From Candidatus Enterocloster excrementipullorum (GTDB lineage: Bacteria > Bacillota > Clostridia > Lachnospirales > Lachnospiraceae), in assembly GCA_019119575.1 (NCBI GenBank), contig DWWT01000059.1:27612-91611 (forward strand): DNA of 64,000 nt, read 5' to 3'. This document shows, piece by piece, positions 32,762 through 41,362 of this stretch. Each line of letters begins with the position of its first letter. Within the stretch, counting starts at the first letter, position 1. The position numbers and the translations under genes are program-made. Under the pieces are notes generated by a model. That model was given only the letters and a program-made list of their open reading frames with translations, was not told the DNA's origin and made no database searches.

Positions 32762-33184
32762 ATGAAGGAATTGGAGATAGGGGCGGAGCTGGAGAACATG
32801 GAGCAGGCCAGAGCCTATGTGACGGCCCAGCTGGAGCAGGCGGGCTTTGAGCAGAAGCAGATCATGGAGGTGGAGCTGGCAGTGGAGGAGATCTTCTGCA
32901 ACATTGCCAACTATGCCTATAAGCCCGAGAAGGGGGATGTGCTTATCCGCTGCCAGCTGGAGGAGTCGGATACGTGCAGCATCACCATTGTGTTTATCGA
33001 CCAGGGAGTCCCCTACAATCCTCTGGAGCGGGAGGATCCGGATGTGAGCCTGGGCGCAGAGGAGAGGGAAATCGGCGGCCTTGGCATCTTCCTGAGCCGT
33101 GCGCTGACGGACAGCATGGACTACCGGTATGAGGATGGAAAGAATATTCTGACCATCACCAAGGAAAAGAAGGAGGGAAAATAG
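32762..33184 (+). CDS. RsbW/SpoIIAB-like ATP-binding protein
   Basis: A 140-residue GHKL-fold protein of the serine kinase / anti-sigma type (HATPase_c_2). The N box is VEEIFCNIANYAY near residues 42-54, the G1 box FIDQGVPYNP near residue 80, and the G2 box REIGGLGIFLSRALTD near residue 103. Such proteins phosphorylate STAS partners and hold sigma factors or other targets. The STAS protein at 13405-13689 in the same run is the natural partner; the SpoIIE-type phosphatase at 37566-39578 would reverse the reaction. AAGGAGGACGCG precedes the ATG. The secreted-protein gene follows after one base. Confidence 0.88.
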   Translation: MKELEIGAELENMEQARAYVTAQLEQAGFEQKQIMEVELAVEEIFCNIANYAYKPEKGDVLIRCQLEESDTCSITIVFIDQGVPYNPLEREDPDVSLGAEEREIGGLGIFLSRALTDSMDYRYEDGKNILTITKEKKEGK

Positions 33185-33185
33185 G

Positions 33186-33884
33186 ATGCGCGGACGAATA
33201 CTGGCTGCGGCCTTGTGCCTGACCGGGCTGCTGTCCTTTGCCGCCTACGGGGATCAGTGGGTGGAAATCGAGGACGGCGTGTGGGAGTACCGGCTTGACG
33301 ACGGGACGTATCTTGCCGATGGATTTACGCCGGACGGCTATTTTATCGATGGAAGCGGAAGATGGACGGAGAACGCAGTGGTCCTTGAGACGGAGGTGCC
33401 GAACCGCAATTCCTTTCTCCCGCCGACGGATGAGAACGCGTTTTTGGATTATGCGGACATTTTGAACGATGTACAGAGGGTTCTGTACTGGGATCTGGGG
33501 GATATCCGCAGATTCCGGATTTCCGACGACCGCATCAGCTTCTGTGCGGCGGATGGGGATGAGCTGACGGAGCTCTTCACCCTGTATCAGAACCGCAATG
33601 GGGGCAATTATCAGCTCGTCCTAAAAACCGGATTGACCCGGGAGGCGGGGAAAAAGCCATCCGTGTCCTGGTATGACTATGAGTGCCTGCGGCTTCTGCT
33701 GCGCAGGATCAGCCGGACAGGCGATCAGCTGGCGGAGGCGGTGTACTACAGCTGGGAGGGGGACAACCGCTACGGAATCAAGATGTATCAGCAGACAGCT
33801 GTGGGGGATGCCCTGGTTTCCTATGAGCCCTCCGACGGGGCGGGCATCTATTGGATTGAGGAGCGGAATCTGCAGGCGTCATGA
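33186..33884 (+). CDS. secreted protein with a wall-binding-repeat-like N-terminus
   Basis: A 232-residue protein with a signal peptide (residues about 1-22, LAAALCLTGLLSFAAYG). Directly after it, VWEYRLDDGTYLADGFTPD and FIDGSGRW look like one degenerate choline/cell-wall-binding repeat (aromatic residues spaced around Gly and Asp). The remainder, with DVQRVLYWDLGDIRRFRISDDRI and YECLRLLLRRISRTGDQL, is not recognised. Its start lies one base after the stop of the RsbW-like gene, so they are co-translated. It may anchor or localise the apparatus at the wall. Family certainty is low. Confidence 0.6.
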   Translation: MRGRILAAALCLTGLLSFAAYGDQWVEIEDGVWEYRLDDGTYLADGFTPDGYFIDGSGRWTENAVVLETEVPNRNSFLPPTDENAFLDYADILNDVQRVLYWDLGDIRRFRISDDRISFCAADGDELTELFTLYQNRNGGNYQLVLKTGLTREAGKKPSVSWYDYECLRLLLRRISRTGDQLAEAVYYSWEGDNRYGIKMYQQTAVGDALVSYEPSDGAGIYWIEERNLQAS

Positions 33885-33907
33885 ATGAATGAAAGGAGGG
33901 ATAGGGT

Positions 33908-36688
33908 ATGCCAAATTTGAAGGAAAACCCAAGGGACAGGGTTCTTCTCGCATATGAGAAAGAGCTTCTGGATCAGATTTACGGGAGGAACGCTGCCTTC
34001 CCGGAGAGCTCCCGGCAGCGCGCGGAGGAGCTGGCGGATGAGTTTTGCCAGACATTTTTAGGAAATGGGGACCCTGCCGGCCAGGAGGTGCGGCAGGCCC
34101 TGAACGGGATTGCGCTCAATGGAAGGCCGTTTCCTTTTTTTCGGGACGACTTAGCAGTACAGGGAGAATTAAGCCGGGAGCAGTCCCGGCGGATTATGGC
34201 CTATGCCATGCTCAAGATACGGCAGGAGGTTCTCTATACGGAGAATCCGAAGATCCCGGACGGCCGCAATCATGTGGTTTTTCGCGGTGCGGACGGCAGG
34301 GCTCAGAGCCTTGTGCGGGAGGAGGCAGTACAGCTTTCTCCCCCGGTCCGGCCCCAGGAGCTGGGGGGATGGAAGGCCTTTGCCAACCGAGTGTTCGGGG
34401 CGTATAAGGAGGAGACAGCGGCCTATGAGGCTGGCCGGCTGGAGTATGAGGAGAAAAAGCGGGCTTACGATGCCCAGCAGGCCCACAGGAGCATGGAGCG
34501 GCATTATGAGGAGATGGGAGTTCCCACGGCGGCGCCGGCTCCTCCAGGCACAGAAGATGACCGCAGCCGGAGACCGATGGGTTTTTCAGAGCTCCAGAAG
34601 GGACTAAGAAGCGCGGATCATTGGTGGCATGTCAATTCGAGAGAGTATAAGGAAGTCCTTGCGTCACTGAATGAGGTCAATCAGCTGTGGGATGCACAGA
34701 ATACACCGGAGAATGGCCGGCGGATGCTTGCGGCCTATGACAGATTGGAGAAGTCATGTGCCGCATACCTCAAGGAGCGGTCCGGCTCCCACGAGACAGA
34801 TATGGGCACACGCCGGGCGGAGCTGGTGCGCAAAATTCAGGAGCTGCAGCGCAAAGAACGCCAGGAGCTGTGGAAGGAGCTGGACCGCATGCAGCCCGCC
34901 GGCCCGGCCCGTGCTCCGCAAACCGTAGGAGACATCCTTTCTGAAGCCCGCCGGCTGGATTTGAGCCAGGCGGAGAGAATAGCGGAGATCGGAGCCGGAA
35001 CCAGCACGCGCAGCGATATCACAATTCAAGGGTACCGCGGTATTTTTACCGAGGACAGGAGGAACGATCCGAATAAGCCGGTTGACAGCATGGGCGGTAT
35101 TCTGCAGAGGGCTGTGGAGGAGGATGAGGCAGCTCTGGCGGAGGGAAGGCCTCATGCCTTCAGCGGGAATACGCTGGGAAAGTTCAAAGAGTGGATAGAT
35201 GGAATACCGCTGTATGAGAAGCTGCGGGAGCTGCGGACCGAGGATGAGATATTTGATTATCTCTCGAGGGAGATGATCTTTGTTCCAGAGGGCCCCAAGG
35301 CACAGGAGGAGGCGGATAAGAGGAGGAATACCTACAGGGAGTTCGCGAAGCGCCTGGAAGAAGCCTATCGGGATCCGAAGGCGTTTATAGACAGCCTTCC
35401 GGATTACCTGCCTGGTGCGAAGATGAAGGGCGCCGCGCGTGTGGATGCAGATACTGTTCTGCAGAATATGCTTTACCTGGCATATGGAGAGAGCAGCATA
35501 CCTCGGGAGGATGTGTCAAAGCTCATAAAAAGCGCTCAGCACGGCAGTTTTGCGACTAACCTGATACGCCTATCCAGTAGAAGAGACCCGCAGGAAGTGA
35601 ATAAATACCTGCAGGAGTTAGCGAAAGAGGGGCACAAGCCAGCCTTTACCGACAGCGGGGAGATCGAGGAGATCCGTAGGTTTTTTAAAGCCATAGAAAA
35701 GAAGACGGGCTCCTTCAGGGTGGCCGCGGTAGCGCAGATCCCGATGGACCGCCGCTCCCATTTGAATGAGCGGAATATCGCAACCTCCCTCATGGCAGAC
35801 CTGCTGGGCTGTCCGGAAGCGGCAGCACGGTCGGAGACGGCAAAGGTGACAACGCAGGATGGAACCGTGAAAACAGGCGTCCTTATGGAATTTGTGGAGG
35901 GCTTAAGCGGAGGAGCGCTGTGGGACAGCGAGGGCCAAGAGAAGGTGAGGACAGCAGCCCTGCGCAGCGGCGGTTTAAAGCGAACGATTGCGGATCTGCA
36001 GGTGCTCGACTGTATCTGCGGGCAGATTGACCGGCATATGAACAACGTCATTTTTCAGACGGATCCCCAGACAGGTGCCATTGTAAGCATGAAGGGGATT
36101 GACAATGATATGTCCTTTGGCCTGTCTACGGTAAACAACTTTGGCTATCACGGAATCCGCCTGGGCATGATCCGGACGGTGAGCGAGTCCATGGTACAGG
36201 CATTGAACAGCCTGGACAAGGAGGTTATCGACTACCGCTTCCATCATCTGCTCACAAAGGAGGAGAGGGATGCTCTGTGGAACCGGGTGGATACCATGCG
36301 GGATTGGGTGAACTCTGATTTTGTGAGAAAGGTGCCGGATGATCAGTGGGAGAACGAAAAGTGGGAGACACTGGCAGAGGGCCTTCCGCAGCCATCGGGA
36401 TACGCGCCGTGCGAGAACCTCTTCTACCGTGTGGGGAGCACGGTTCTGGGAATAAGATCCGAGCAGATGAAGGCAGCCAGAGCCCACAGCAGCCAGAACA
36501 CCATGAATTCCTGGATTCAATATGGAATGGATTTTGCGAAGGCGGATCATGCAGGGCGGCAGGCACTTCGAGGCCGGGATCCAGTGACATTGGCGAGGGC
36601 CGCCCGCAGTGCGGAGCAGCCCCGGCAGACGCCGCCGCAGAACAAAGCCCCGGCCGTCGGAGGCCAGGGACGCCAGAGAAACCGCTGA
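33908..36688 (+). CDS. candidate T4SS effector with PI3/4-kinase-like catalytic motif
   Basis: A 926-residue soluble protein without signal peptide. The N-terminal 580 residues are helical and unrecognised. Residues about 600-760 show a kinase-like order: FRVAAVAQIPMD, then LNERNIATSLMADLLGC, GVLMEFVEGLSGG, the catalytic-loop-like CGQIDRHMNNVIF (Asp708, His710, Asn713) and the metal-site-like GIDNDMSFG (Asp732, Asp734). This matches the GxxDRxxxN ... IDN pattern of PI3/4-kinase, actin-fragmin-kinase and HipA-like folds, including several bacterial effectors. The last 35 residues are polar, Pro/Gln-rich and basic (GGQGRQRNR), as many VirD4-dependent secretion signals are. It ends the T4SS run behind GAAAGGAGGG. 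Secretion and target are inference. Confidence 0.7.
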   Translation: MPNLKENPRDRVLLAYEKELLDQIYGRNAAFPESSRQRAEELADEFCQTFLGNGDPAGQEVRQALNGIALNGRPFPFFRDDLAVQGELSREQSRRIMAYAMLKIRQEVLYTENPKIPDGRNHVVFRGADGRAQSLVREEAVQLSPPVRPQELGGWKAFANRVFGAYKEETAAYEAGRLEYEEKKRAYDAQQAHRSMERHYEEMGVPTAAPAPPGTEDDRSRRPMGFSELQKGLRSADHWWHVNSREYKEVLASLNEVNQLWDAQNTPENGRRMLAAYDRLEKSCAAYLKERSGSHETDMGTRRAELVRKIQELQRKERQELWKELDRMQPAGPARAPQTVGDILSEARRLDLSQAERIAEIGAGTSTRSDITIQGYRGIFTEDRRNDPNKPVDSMGGILQRAVEEDEAALAEGRPHAFSGNTLGKFKEWIDGIPLYEKLRELRTEDEIFDYLSREMIFVPEGPKAQEEADKRRNTYREFAKRLEEAYRDPKAFIDSLPDYLPGAKMKGAARVDADTVLQNMLYLAYGESSIPREDVSKLIKSAQHGSFATNLIRLSSRRDPQEVNKYLQELAKEGHKPAFTDSGEIEEIRRFFKAIEKKTGSFRVAAVAQIPMDRRSHLNERNIATSLMADLLGCPEAAARSETAKVTTQDGTVKTGVLMEFVEGLSGGALWDSEGQEKVRTAALRSGGLKRTIADLQVLDCICGQIDRHMNNVIFQTDPQTGAIVSMKGIDNDMSFGLSTVNNFGYHGIRLGMIRTVSESMVQALNSLDKEVIDYRFHHLLTKEERDALWNRVDTMRDWVNSDFVRKVPDDQWENEKWETLAEGLPQPSGYAPCENLFYRVGSTVLGIRSEQMKAARAHSSQNTMNSWIQYGMDFAKADHAGRQALRGRDPVTLARAARSAEQPRQTPPQNKAPAVGGQGRQRNR

Positions 36689-36717
36689 GAGCCGGAGAGG
36701 GGCTTGTATGCGGCAGG

Positions 36718-37569
36718 TTAGAATAAAATAGGCGGAGTGAGGGATTCCGGGGGAGGAGAGGGCTTAAAGACCTTCTTGATCTCCTGGTAGCGCTTTTTGC
36801 TCACGGGGAGCTCCTCGTGATTCCAAAGATACACCCTGTTGAAGCGAAGCTTCTCGATGGCCTGGCTGTTGACCAGGTAACTGCGGTGTATGCGGAGGAA
36901 TCCGGGGAGCTTTTCTTCAAAGCTGGTCAGACTGCCAAAGGAGAGAAATTGGTCAAAGGAAGTGACAATGTGGCACCACTGGTTGGAGGCCTTCACATAC
37001 AGGATTTCGCTTGAGGTGAGATAGTGGAGATGCCCGGCCTCGTCCCGCAGGCTGAGGCGGATGGATGTCTCCGGGGTCATATCACGGGAGACAGCATTCT
37101 CATGCAGGTTTTCGTGCAGGTATTGACAGAAGGAGCGGGTCTCCTGGGAGGAATTTCCCGCTGGCGGATAATCCTTGGCGCAGGAGCTGTGCAGGTGCAG
37201 AAGAGAGAATCGCTCTCCCTTCTGGCTCCAGACCAGGGTGACCCGGATCAGAAGCCGGCAGATTACATCCGCGTCCACACGGAGGGAGACGGTAAATCTT
37301 CCGCATACGACCCAGGACTTTCCGTCGCTCGACAGAATGTTGTAGTATTCGTTCCCTATATCCGGGACAGAGGTGCTTTCTCCCTCCCCGCGCTTGAGCT
37401 GGCCGAAGGCCGCCGGCCCCTCGGTCCACTGAAAGGACAGACTTCCAATCCAGAGAAACTGCTCGTCCAGAAGGGGAAGAATTGTCTCAGTACGGCGGCT
37501 GTAAAAGCTCTTGACTACCTTGTGGGACAAGTCCAGCACGGTGTTTTGAAGATCCTGCTTTCGCGTCAT
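36718..37569 (-). CDS. LytTR-type regulator with NTF2/SnoaL-like sensor domain
   Basis: A 283-residue protein. Residues about 1-145 look like a SnoaL/NTF2-type domain (FYSRRTETILPLLDEQFLWIG, then WVVCGRFTVSLRVD and a final FSLLHLHSS strand). Residues about 175-275 are a LytTR DNA-binding domain (HYLTSSEILYVKASNQWCHIV, LPGFLRIHRSYLVNSQAIEKL). It overlaps the phosphatase gene by four bases and is last in a four-gene minus-strand run. Its end is 29 bases from the convergent candidate effector gene. LytTR proteins bind direct repeats spaced by about two helical turns, so this one could bind the 20-bp-spaced TGCCAA boxes upstream of the T4SS operon; that is a guess. Confidence 0.85.
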   Translation of the reverse strand: MTRKQDLQNTVLDLSHKVVKSFYSRRTETILPLLDEQFLWIGSLSFQWTEGPAAFGQLKRGEGESTSVPDIGNEYYNILSSDGKSWVVCGRFTVSLRVDADVICRLLIRVTLVWSQKGERFSLLHLHSSCAKDYPPAGNSSQETRSFCQYLHENLHENAVSRDMTPETSIRLSLRDEAGHLHYLTSSEILYVKASNQWCHIVTSFDQFLSFGSLTSFEEKLPGFLRIHRSYLVNSQAIEKLRFNRVYLWNHEELPVSKKRYQEIKKVFKPSPPPESLTPPILF

Positions 37570-39578
37570 TGGGCAGCTCCTTCCTCCTCATCCTGAGGTC
37601 CGTGGTAAGTGAGAGCAGTCATTGTTATATCGTCAAACTGCTCGGCGCCATCCGCGAAGTCAGCCACAGACTGGCGGATGCCCTGGATCAGCGTCTTGGG
37701 ATCCCGGCTGCCCAGACGGTTCAGCTCATCCCTCAGGCGCGCATCCCCGTACTGCTCCTTTGCGGGATTCTCTGCCTCTGTGACGCCGTCCGTATAGAGA
37801 AACAGCGTATCCCCTGTATCCAGGTGCAGCTGGGTCTGGGTATATTGCATATCCTCCAGCCCGGCCAGAACAAAGCCGGGCTTCATTTTGATGTATTCGA
37901 AGGCCCCATCCCTTCTGCGAATCAGGGGCGGATTGTGCCCTGCGTTGACACAGGACAGATCCCCCGTATGTAAATCAAGAATACCCATCCAGGCGGTAAC
38001 AAAAAGTCCTGCCTCGTTGCCCTCACAGAGCTGATTGTTGGTGATGGTGAATATATCCGCAGGCTCATTGCCGAACTGGGCATGGCTCTTGATCAGAGTC
38101 TTCGCAATCACCATAAACAGAGCTGCGGGCACGCCCTTGCCGGACACATCGGCGATCACAACCGCGAAATGGCGGTTGTCCACCAGGAAGAAGTCGTAGA
38201 AGTCTCCTCCCACCTCCTTAGCCGGATTCATGGAGGCATAGATGTCAAATTCCCTGCGCTCCGGGAAGGGAGGGAAGATCCGGGGAAGCATGTCAGCCTG
38301 GATCTGGGTGGCTACATGGAGCTCCGCGCCGATCCGTTCCTTTTCCCGGGTCATGATTTCCAGATTCTCCACATAGCCGGTGATATCGATCATCATCTGC
38401 TTAAAGGAGGTGGAGAGGGCCTGGATCTCGTCGCCGGTCCGGGGCGGCTCAAATTTTTCGATAAATTGTTCGTTCTTCTCCGTCTGCCGATGATCCCGGT
38501 TGGCGAACTGGGACACGATCTTGGACAGCTGCTCCAAGGGGGAGGTGATGCTGTTCTCCACATACCGAAGGAACAGAAGGGAGATGGCGAACAGAAGGTT
38601 GAGGGCCACGCCCACCACCACATAGATATACTGCCACATATCCCGGCGGCTCTCCTCGTGGGGAGAGAGGGCCAGCCAGGAGGCGGCTCCGATTAAAATC
38701 ACAAAGGCCAGGGAGATGGCCAGAAAGCCGAGGATTACCTTGGCACGGATGGACATTCCCGTGAGGCCGTCCTCCTCATTCTGCTCCAGAGGCGCCATGG
38801 GCTGTGTGAGCCCCCAGAGGAGGACCAGGCCGATCAGAACCATAAGGACAAGGCTGATATTGGTGCTCAAGGGGGCGGCCCCTGCCTTTACCGCGATATA
38901 GTAGAGCACGCCGACAGCGGAGATCACAGCCAGGGGAAGCTCGAGAGGAATCCGGGAAGAGGAGCCGGAGGCCGTTTTGCCGCTGTCTGTATCCTGGGTC
39001 TCCAGGGGAAGCCACAGCTCCATGCTGCGGCTGTTGGTCAGCACGAGAATAAAGGGCACGCCCAATACAATCGCGAAATCAAAATTATTGAAAAACAAAA
39101 GCCCTACGGAATCGGAATACGCCTGGAAGCCGAGGACCTCAAACAGAAGGCCCAGAAAGGTGGTGACGACCAGGGAGTCCATGAGGCATACATAAATATA
39201 TTTGAGGATATGGTGTACGCTCTCTAAGCTGGGCGGGCGCACGCCGGCACCCTGTCTCCGGCTGCTGTACCACAGCTTGTAGGGCAGATAGGAGAAGAAG
39301 AAGTTGATGAAAAAGCCGGGAAGCCATACCTTTAATGGAGAGTGGGATACAAAAATATCCGAACAGGCGTTGGCAATGGCTGTTCCCCAGGCTCCTGCAG
39401 GCCCCCATGCCAGGCCGAACACCACCGGCAGCATGTTGGCGGGACGCACCTCCGTGACCCCTGGGATCAGATTGAGCAGCGCCCGGAAGGGGGCGGCGAG
39501 CAGCAGAAAAAGCACTCCGGATATCAGCATCCGAAGCAGGCATTTCCTGCTCTTAAAGACAACAAAAATTTCTCTCAT
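37566..39578 (-). CDS. SpoIIE/RsbU-type PP2C phosphatase with membrane sensor
   Basis: A 670-residue membrane phosphatase. The N-terminal part (about residues 1-190) resembles ECF-transporter S components / QueT-like proteins: TEVRPANMLPVVFGLAWGP and AWGTAIANACSDIF. More helices follow to about residue 350, then a HAMP-like linker (ENSITSPLEQLSKIVSQF) and a helix leading to the PP2C/SpoIIE domain (about 450-665). Metal-site motifs are intact: EVGGDFYDFF, ADVSGKGVPAALFM, NAGHNPPL, LYTDGVTEAEN and FDDITMTAL. It should dephosphorylate STAS proteins in response to a membrane or extracellular cue. It overlaps the LytTR gene and lies 11 bases downstream of the MATE-RsbW gene. Confidence 0.88.
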   Translation of the reverse strand: MREIFVVFKSRKCLLRMLISGVLFLLLAAPFRALLNLIPGVTEVRPANMLPVVFGLAWGPAGAWGTAIANACSDIFVSHSPLKVWLPGFFINFFFSYLPYKLWYSSRRQGAGVRPPSLESVHHILKYIYVCLMDSLVVTTFLGLLFEVLGFQAYSDSVGLLFFNNFDFAIVLGVPFILVLTNSRSMELWLPLETQDTDSGKTASGSSSRIPLELPLAVISAVGVLYYIAVKAGAAPLSTNISLVLMVLIGLVLLWGLTQPMAPLEQNEEDGLTGMSIRAKVILGFLAISLAFVILIGAASWLALSPHEESRRDMWQYIYVVVGVALNLLFAISLLFLRYVENSITSPLEQLSKIVSQFANRDHRQTEKNEQFIEKFEPPRTGDEIQALSTSFKQMMIDITGYVENLEIMTREKERIGAELHVATQIQADMLPRIFPPFPERREFDIYASMNPAKEVGGDFYDFFLVDNRHFAVVIADVSGKGVPAALFMVIAKTLIKSHAQFGNEPADIFTITNNQLCEGNEAGLFVTAWMGILDLHTGDLSCVNAGHNPPLIRRRDGAFEYIKMKPGFVLAGLEDMQYTQTQLHLDTGDTLFLYTDGVTEAENPAKEQYGDARLRDELNRLGSRDPKTLIQGIRQSVADFADGAEQFDDITMTALTYHGPQDEEEGAAQ

Positions 39579-39589
39579 GTTCTGCCTCC

Positions 39590-41362
39590 TTATAATATTG
39601 CTGAAAAATTGTTGAACCCGATGGTCCGCTTATAGCTGTAGGACTTGGACAGGCGTTTGATAATGCCGATGCCCAGCTCGTTGACGCTGCCGTCCTCATC
39701 CAGCTGAACCAGCTGGGAGGGATCCTGGATATCCATGGAAGCGGGCATCCATTCCGTCAGGTTATCCCGGATGCGGAGCCAGATGCTTCCGTCTGCCTGG
39801 GGGGCGATCCGGATGTCCGCATAGTAGGTTTTTGCAGTCCTGCCATGTCCCCGGCTTTCCTCCGCAAGCCCTACCACGTTGATAATCAGCTCCTCGATGA
39901 ATAGGCTGATATAATACTGCTTCTTGGGGGAAATGGCATGCTCCTCGCAGTATTCCTCCACGCTCTCCGTAATCTGCACCGCCTCCTGAAAGGTGGCGGA
40001 TATGATTTTGTGATATTCATTCTCCTGGGAGGAGAACTGCTCTTTCCTCAGGAGGAGAATCCCGTGCTTCCAGGGGCGGCATAGCAGAGCCCAGAAGAGC
40101 AGGGTGAAAAAGGCGGAGGATCCGATGCCCAGAAATACGCCCATGGTGCCCATGGAGAGAAGCTGCACGTACAGAAAAATTCCCGCCAGGGGGAAGAGCA
40201 GGTTGTCAAAGAGGCCCAGCAGGAAGGAGATGCGCTCTCGCCCCACGCAGCGGTAAAAGGCATTTAAAAATGTCACCGCTGCGGCCCCAAAGCAGTATAC
40301 GCCGATGATGCGGGAGGCAGCGATGGTCATCTCCTGCATCCGGGGAGTCTCCACCCCGAAAATGCCGCAGAGGAGGGGCCCGCCAAGCTCCAGCAGCAGG
40401 AACATCAGAAGGGCCAGCACAGCCATGGTGCAGAAGGCATACCGAGCGGTGGCCCGCACATTCTGCTGCTCCCGCTCCCCGTAATAGATGCCCAGCATCG
40501 GCTGCATGGCTCCGGTTACGCCGTCAAAGAGGGCAAATAGGAAATTGATCAGATATTTGATGACTGCATAGACAGCGGCCCCGCCCTCCGCATTCAGCGT
40601 CCGGTTGACCACCACAGTCAAAAGCATCTGACAGAAGAAAATCAATGCCACCGTGCTGCCCGGCTTGAAAATTTCTCCCATGAGCCTTAAGGAGAAGGCA
40701 TCCCTTGCCAGCCCATACAGGCGGCTCTGCTGCAGCAGCTTTCCCCCTGCCAGCACGCAGCAGACGAGCTGCGATACAACCGTGGCCCCGCCGATTCCCA
40801 GAATGCCCAGCTTGAGGACAATTCCTGCGAAAAGGGAGAGGACAATATTTAACAGGGAGCAGATGACCACGCAGGCCATGGAATAGCCCTGGCGGCTGTC
40901 ATTGCGCAGGTAGGTGATCATGACCGGCGACAGGATCATCACGGGCATGCCGGCCAGCAGCACCCCCACATACTGGGAGGCCAGATAAAATTCCTCTCCG
41001 TCCGCAGCCCCGAGAAGGGATACCAGAGGACGCAGAAAGAACAGCCCCCCGGCTCCGAGAAGGAGGCCGCTTGCAAGGGCTCCCGCCAGAGAGAGGGTGA
41101 GAATGCGCCCGCAGGCCCGCAGATCCCCCTCGCCCAGCCGGGCAGAAAACACAATGGCGCCGCCGGTGCCCCAGAGGGCTGAGGCGATCTGCACCAGGAT
41201 AACCACGGGGAGGGCCAGGCTGACGGCAGCCAGGCCCTTCTCGCCCACTACATTCCCCGCAATCATCAGATCCGTCATGGAGAGCACGGAGAGAGTGACA
41301 GAGGAGGCCAGGGCCGTGGTGAAAAATTTAAAAAAGGTTTCTTTTACCAGCTTCTGTTCCAT
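39590..41362 (-). CDS. MATE transporter fused to RsbW-like ATPase
   Basis: A 590-residue fusion. Residues about 1-440 are a MATE-family multidrug/oligosaccharide exporter-like membrane domain with about twelve helices (FFTTALASSVTLSVLSMTDLMIAGNVVGEKGLAAVSLALP at the start). After a basic linker, residues about 455-590 form a GHKL ATPase of the RsbW type with N box FIEELIINVVGLAEE, a G1-like IRDNLTEWMPAS and a G2-like NELGIGIIKRLS. Coupling a transporter to an anti-sigma-type kinase suggests that transport state is signalled to a STAS partner. Start and stop overlap neighbours (TGATG at 41362). No frameshift separates the two halves. Confidence 0.88.
   Translation of the reverse strand: MEQKLVKETFFKFFTTALASSVTLSVLSMTDLMIAGNVVGEKGLAAVSLALPVVILVQIASALWGTGGAIVFSARLGEGDLRACGRILTLSLAGALASGLLLGAGGLFFLRPLVSLLGAADGEEFYLASQYVGVLLAGMPVMILSPVMITYLRNDSRQGYSMACVVICSLLNIVLSLFAGIVLKLGILGIGGATVVSQLVCCVLAGGKLLQQSRLYGLARDAFSLRLMGEIFKPGSTVALIFFCQMLLTVVVNRTLNAEGGAAVYAVIKYLINFLFALFDGVTGAMQPMLGIYYGEREQQNVRATARYAFCTMAVLALLMFLLLELGGPLLCGIFGVETPRMQEMTIAASRIIGVYCFGAAAVTFLNAFYRCVGRERISFLLGLFDNLLFPLAGIFLYVQLLSMGTMGVFLGIGSSAFFTLLFWALLCRPWKHGILLLRKEQFSSQENEYHKIISATFQEAVQITESVEEYCEEHAISPKKQYYISLFIEELIINVVGLAEESRGHGRTAKTYYADIRIAPQADGSIWLRIRDNLTEWMPASMDIQDPSQLVQLDEDGSVNELGIGIIKRLSKSYSYKRTIGFNNFSAIL

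Noticed and set aside
13085..36688. integrative conjugative element
   Set aside because: No relaxase, integrase, excisionase, replication or att-like repeats were seen; the flanks are core genes in normal order.
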